The notes beneath the pieces were generated by a model, which ran no database searches, was not told the DNA's origin, and was given only the letters and a program-made list of their open reading frames with translations. From Microbacterium testaceum (GTDB lineage Bacteria; Actinomycetota; Actinomycetes; Actinomycetales; Microbacteriaceae), in the NCBI RefSeq assembly GCF_020781835.1, contig NZ_JAJGNJ010000002.1, forward strand, positions 1 to 64,000: a stretch of 64,000 nucleotides of DNA, in the 5' to 3' direction. A program made the position numbers and the translations under genes. Each line of letters begins with the position of its first letter. Position 1 is the stretch's first letter. Below, in pieces: positions 60,601 to 64,000 of the stretch.

Positions 60601-62028
60601 TCAGGCCCGCGCGGCCCACCACTCGCGGAGGCGCTTCTCGGCCTCGGCCTCGCCGAGCACGCCCTCGTCGAGGCGCAGGTCGAGCAGGAAGCGATAGGCC
60701 TCGCCGACCTCGCGACCGGGCTTGAGTCCCAGGATCTCCTGGATGCGGTTGCCGTCGATCTCGGGGCGGATCGCGTCGATCTCCTCCTGCTCGCGCAGCG
60801 CGACGATGCGGGCCTCGATGTCGTCGTAGGCGGATGCCAGGCGCTGAGCCTTCCGCTTGTTGCGCGTGGTCACGTCGGCCCGCGTGAGGATGTGGAGGCG
60901 TTCGAGCTCGTCGCCGGCGTCGCGGACGTACCGGCGGACGGCGGCATCCGTCCACGCCCCCTCGGCGTAACCGAAGAACCGCAGGTGCAGCTCGACCAGG
61001 CGCGACACGACCGTCGTCGTCGCGGCGTCGAACCGCAGCGCCTGCAGGCGCTTGCGCGCCATGCGCGCACCCTTGATGTCGTGGTGGTGGAAGGTCACGC
61101 CCCCGCCCGGCTCCAGACGACGCGTGGCCGGCTTGCCGATGTCGTGCAGCAGCGCGGCCAAGCGCAGCGGCACGTCGGGACCGGCACCGGGATGCCGCTG
61201 CTTCTCGAGCGCGATCGCCTGACGCAGCACGGTGAGCGAATGCTCGTAGACGTCCTTGTGGTGGTGGTGCTCGTCGACCTCGAGCCGCAGCGCCGGGATC
61301 TCGGGCAGGAACTCCTCCATCAGGCCCGTCTCGACGAGGACCCGGATGCCACGCACCGGGTCGTCGGTCTGGAGCAGCCGCACGAGCTCGGCCTGCACGC
61401 GTTCGGGGCTCACGATCCCGAGGGTGCCGCGCAGCTCGGTGATGGCATCCAGGGTCTCGGGGTCGACGGCGAAGTCGAGCTGCGACGAGAACCGGGCGGC
61501 GCGCAGCATGCGCAGCGGGTCGTCGCCGAAGCTGACCGCGGGGTCGATGGGGGTGCGCAAGCGTTGGGCCAGCAGGTCTTCGACTCCGCCGGTGGGGTCG
61601 ACGAGCGTGCGCGCGGGAACGCGCAGGGCCATCGCGTTGACGGTGAAGTCGCGGCGACTGAGGTCGGCCTCGAGCGTTTCGCCGAACTCCACGGTCGGCT
61701 TGCGGGTCACTCCGTCGTAGCTGTCGGCGCGGTACGTCGTGATCTCGACCTGCTCGCCCCGCACCTTGGCGCCGATGGTGCCGAAGGCACGGCCGACGTC
61801 CCACTGCACCGACGACACGGGCTTCACGAGCGCAAGGATCTCGTCGGGGCGCGCGTCGGTCGTGAAGTCGAAGTCGTGGGTCGTGCGTCCGAGCAGCGCG
61901 TCGCGCACCGGACCGCCGACCAGCGCGAGGTCCCGACCGGCGTCGGCGAACACGCGTGCCAGGGTCGCCACCACGGGATGCTCGGCGAGCTCACCCAGGC
62001 GCGCGACACCGTCGGCCATGTTCAGCAT
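60601..62028 (-). CDS. cca: CCA tRNA nucleotidyltransferase
   Basis: 475 aa from the ATG at 62028 (an ATG at 62019 is possible and better spaced from GAAGG). Head domain: LALVGGPVRDALLG, DFDFTTDARPDEIL with the catalytic Asp pair, RRDFTVNAMAL and DPLRMLRAARFSSQL. The C-terminal half has an HD domain (VYEHSLTVL, LRLAALLHDIGKP, FHHHDIKGARMA), the form usual in actinobacteria. Adds or repairs the 3' CCA end of tRNAs. Confidence 0.95.
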   Translation of the reverse strand: MLNMADGVARLGELAEHPVVATLARVFADAGRDLALVGGPVRDALLGRTTHDFDFTTDARPDEILALVKPVSSVQWDVGRAFGTIGAKVRGEQVEITTYRADSYDGVTRKPTVEFGETLEADLSRRDFTVNAMALRVPARTLVDPTGGVEDLLAQRLRTPIDPAVSFGDDPLRMLRAARFSSQLDFAVDPETLDAITELRGTLGIVSPERVQAELVRLLQTDDPVRGIRVLVETGLMEEFLPEIPALRLEVDEHHHHKDVYEHSLTVLRQAIALEKQRHPGAGPDVPLRLAALLHDIGKPATRRLEPGGGVTFHHHDIKGARMARKRLQALRFDAATTTVVSRLVELHLRFFGYAEGAWTDAAVRRYVRDAGDELERLHILTRADVTTRNKRKAQRLASAYDDIEARIVALREQEEIDAIRPEIDGNRIQEILGLKPGREVGEAYRFLLDLRLDEGVLGEAEAEKRLREWWAARA

Positions 62029-62177
62029 GCCTTCGAGCCTAACCGGGACGTTCGCCGCCGCCGGGCCGCGCTGCGCTCGTGCCCCGCCCCGCACCGCCCC
62101 GCGCCGCCCCGCACGCCCCGAGCCGCCGCGCCCCGGCCGCCGCGCCCGGGCCGACGGCACACGGGGGACGGCGCGCC

Positions 62178-63704
62178 TCAGGCGTCGGCGAACGTCAGGA
62201 AGCCGGTGACGATGAGCTCGCGCACCCGCGGCAGGACGTCGGCGCGGAGCTCGGCGGCATCCACCTCCAGGAGTTGCGCGATCGCGTCGACGAGCGCGCC
62301 CACCGGCAGGTCGCCGTCGCACGCCCCGACGAGGGCGGCGAGCGCCGAGTCGACCTCGATCGTGCGGGCGAATCCGCCGCCCTGGCGCAGCTCGATCACC
62401 GACGGCGACTCCTCGCCCGGACGGTGATGACGCGCCTCGGTCACGTCGGGTGCGAAACGGAGGACGGCGGATGCCAGTCCCTCGTCGTCGAGCAGGGCGG
62501 CCCGGTCGTGGTTCTCGAGGCACGCCGCGAGGTGCGGCCCGAACACCGACTCGCCGCCGCCCGCGACGCGTTCGTAGCGCGCGAGGGTCGGGGCCCCGGC
62601 GAGCGGGCGCCGCAGCAGGACGTACCCGAAGCCGACGCCCGTGACCCCGCGGGCCGCGAAATCGTCGAGCCACGCGTCGATGAGCCGCGCGTACGCGGGC
62701 GTCCCCGGGACCGTCCCCCCGTCGCGCACCCACAGTTCCGCGTAGGCGAGCGGATCGAGCACCTCGCGCTCGATCACCCAGGCGTCCAGCGACGGTCCGA
62801 CCCATTCGCGCACCCGATCGAGGCCCGACTCGCCGTCGCGGTATTCCCAGTTGCCGAGGGACTGCACGACGCCGCCCGGCGCGAGGTGCGCGGCGACGCC
62901 CGTGATCACCGAGGCGACGAGCGCGTCGCCCTCCAGCCCGCCGTCACGGTACTCGTACGCGGGGACGCCGGCGACACGCGGCGTGATGACGAACGGGGGA
63001 TTGGATGCCACCCGGTCGAACACCTGGTCCGCGACGGGCTCGAACAGCGAGCCGAGCCTCGTCTCGATGCCGTCGACGTCGTTGAGGAGCGCGTTCAGCC
63101 GTGTGAAGCGCAGCGCACGCTCGGAGATGTCGGTCGCGACGACCCGGGGGACCAGCCGTCGCAGTCGAAGGGCCTGGATGCCGCAGCCCGTGCCCAGATC
63201 GAGCGCCGTTCCGCCGCGCCAGGTGAGCTGGAGCCGCGCGAGGGTCTGCGAGGCCCCGCCGACACCCAGCACATGGTCCTCGGGGAGCGGGCCGCCCAAC
63301 GCCGCCTCGTCGAGGTCGCTCGCGATCCACCACTCGACCTCGCCGTCGGCATCGGCGAAGGGCTGGGGTCGCACGAGCACCGCGGGCACGACACGGTCTC
63401 CGTCGACGGAGAGGAGCCCGAGGGCCGCTGCACCGTCGAGGCTCAGAGCAGGCATCGCCGCCTCCGCGTCCTCACGGGAGACCTCGAGGCCCAGACCCCA
63501 CAGCCGTCCCAGGACGGCGAGGGCGTCGCGGCGGTCGCCGAGGGCTCGCTCCGCCGGTCCGCGCAGACCTCGGGCGACGGCGTCGTCGGCCTGGGCCCCC
63601 CAGGCGTCGCGCAACGCGGCGCCGGCATATCCCGCGGAGCGCAGGTCGTCGGCGAGGGCACGGCACAGGGTCGGGTCGGGTTCGGGGAGCACCGGTCCAT
63701 TCAA
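62178..63704 (-). CDS. SAM-dependent methyltransferase with NPPF motif
   Basis: 508 aa. Central Rossmann methyltransferase: TALDLGTGCGIQALRLRRLVPRVVATDISERALRFTRLNALLND and the NPPF motif in FDRVASNPPFVITPR, typical of N-methylation of a planar amide or base (HemK/RlmG-like). The N-terminal about 140 residues are a helical domain seen in actinobacterial DUF7059-type proteins, and the C-terminal about 150 residues contain winged-helix-like elements. The substrate, rRNA or protein, is not known. Confidence 0.87.
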   Translation of the reverse strand: MNGPVLPEPDPTLCRALADDLRSAGYAGAALRDAWGAQADDAVARGLRGPAERALGDRRDALAVLGRLWGLGLEVSREDAEAAMPALSLDGAAALGLLSVDGDRVVPAVLVRPQPFADADGEVEWWIASDLDEAALGGPLPEDHVLGVGGASQTLARLQLTWRGGTALDLGTGCGIQALRLRRLVPRVVATDISERALRFTRLNALLNDVDGIETRLGSLFEPVADQVFDRVASNPPFVITPRVAGVPAYEYRDGGLEGDALVASVITGVAAHLAPGGVVQSLGNWEYRDGESGLDRVREWVGPSLDAWVIEREVLDPLAYAELWVRDGGTVPGTPAYARLIDAWLDDFAARGVTGVGFGYVLLRRPLAGAPTLARYERVAGGGESVFGPHLAACLENHDRAALLDDEGLASAVLRFAPDVTEARHHRPGEESPSVIELRQGGGFARTIEVDSALAALVGACDGDLPVGALVDAIAQLLEVDAAELRADVLPRVRELIVTGFLTFADA

Positions 63705-63791
63705 CCGTCTGCGCGAGGCTATCGGGGGGCTCCGAGGTGGGCGGGCCTAGACTCGTCGCGGTGCGAGGCCGCCTCGCCCGCCGACGCTCGT

Positions 63792-64000
63792 ATGACCGTG
63801 ACCTCCCTGCCCTCGGGCTCACCCGTGCCACGGCGCTCTCTCACGCGCCGGTTGCTGGCGACCCTCGCCGCGGCCGCCCTCGCGATCGGACTCGCCGCCC
63901 CCGCCGCGGCCACCGCCGCGACACAGACGCCGGCTCCCTCCGCCGAGGCCACGACGCCGACCCTGGCCGCCTCCCCCGCCGGCAACGGCATCCTGCGCCC
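63792..64000 (+). CDS. secreted protein, N-terminal part (possibly DUF6049 family)
   Basis: Open from the ATG at 63792 to the right edge. A basic start (PRRSLTRR) and hydrophobic segment LLATLAAAALAIGLAAPAAA form a signal peptide, followed by an Ala/Thr/Pro-rich linker. The last residues GNGILRP and the position beside cca suggest the large DUF6049 protein that usually precedes murJ in actinobacteria. That identification is an inference from neighbourhood, since only 69 codons are visible. Confidence 0.6.
   Translation, partial: MTVTSLPSGSPVPRRSLTRRLLATLAAAALAIGLAAPAAATAATQTPAPSAEATTPTLAASPAGNGILR

Overview
The window is very GC-rich (about 70 percent outside one island), with GTG/ATG starts, GAAGGAG-type ribosome binding sites, ATGA/GTGA start-stop overlaps, LAXTG sorting and WhiB-free actinobacterial gene neighbourhoods. 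It looks like chromosomal DNA of an actinobacterium of the Microbacteriaceae, most likely Microbacterium (inference from gene content and style; no 16S gene is present). The conserved blocks rpsF-ssb-rpsR-rplI with dnaB nearby on the left, and a CCA tRNA nucleotidyltransferase followed by the start of a secreted protein on the right, are usually found fairly close to oriC in this group, so the window is probably an origin-proximal region loaded with accessory genes.

Layout. 1-140: a fragment of an aldehyde dehydrogenase gene ending in an artefact-like G35C27 run. 141-2591: a TetR-MFS efflux operon with two tiny membrane proteins (38 and 27 aa) between regulator and pump and matching palindromic operators. 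2727-4535: divergent SDR and MmyB-type regulator. 4880-6654: dnaB and a cluster of DnaA-box-like nonamers upstream of it. 6839-9405: two secreted proteins, the second with five chaplin-like repeats, a collagen-like Gly-Thr-Pro stalk and an LAVTG sorting signal. 9422-13268: cupin, amidohydrolase, then rplI, rpsR, ssb, rpsF. 13456-17804: membrane protein, 3-hydroxybutyrate dehydrogenase with an MHS transporter and LysR. 17975-22842: sulfur block (dimethylsulfone-type monooxygenase, second flavin monooxygenase, MetY, ATP-grasp). 23007-25656: methyltransferase, lipoproteins and a truncated methyltransferase copy. 25725-29357: ABC exporter with a frameshifted permease, two-component system and a decayed gene.

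29358-36492 is a visibly AT-richer island: an IS5-family element, a lone HslV/proteasome-like Ntn-hydrolase, a PD-(D/E)XK (Mrr-like) nuclease, two overlapping m5C methyltransferases and a divergent HNH nuclease. It reads as a restriction-modification/defence island with an unusual protease-fold partner. 36493-40651 is an aldehyde oxidation block (ALDH, DUF779, GAF regulator).

40766-56892 is a 16-kb carbohydrate island: LacI regulator, ABC sugar importer, GH3 hexosaminidase, NagB, SIS protein, NagA, two Gfo/Idh/MocA dehydrogenases, mannonate dehydratase, fructuronate-reductase-like enzyme, DHDPS-like aldolase, epimerase and a LamG protein. Three identical CAAACGTTTG operators tie the operons together. 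A 50-bp perfect direct repeat (40655-40704 and 56921-56970) brackets the whole block. 57042-64000 returns to an alcohol dehydrogenase, PadR with a membrane protein, the CCA-adding enzyme, a methyltransferase and a truncated secreted protein. Intergenic spaces carry a family of hairpins built on GTGCA-x-x-GGGGCG, and the heptamer GGATGCC/GGCATCC recurs through the whole window. No tRNA, rRNA or CRISPR array was seen.
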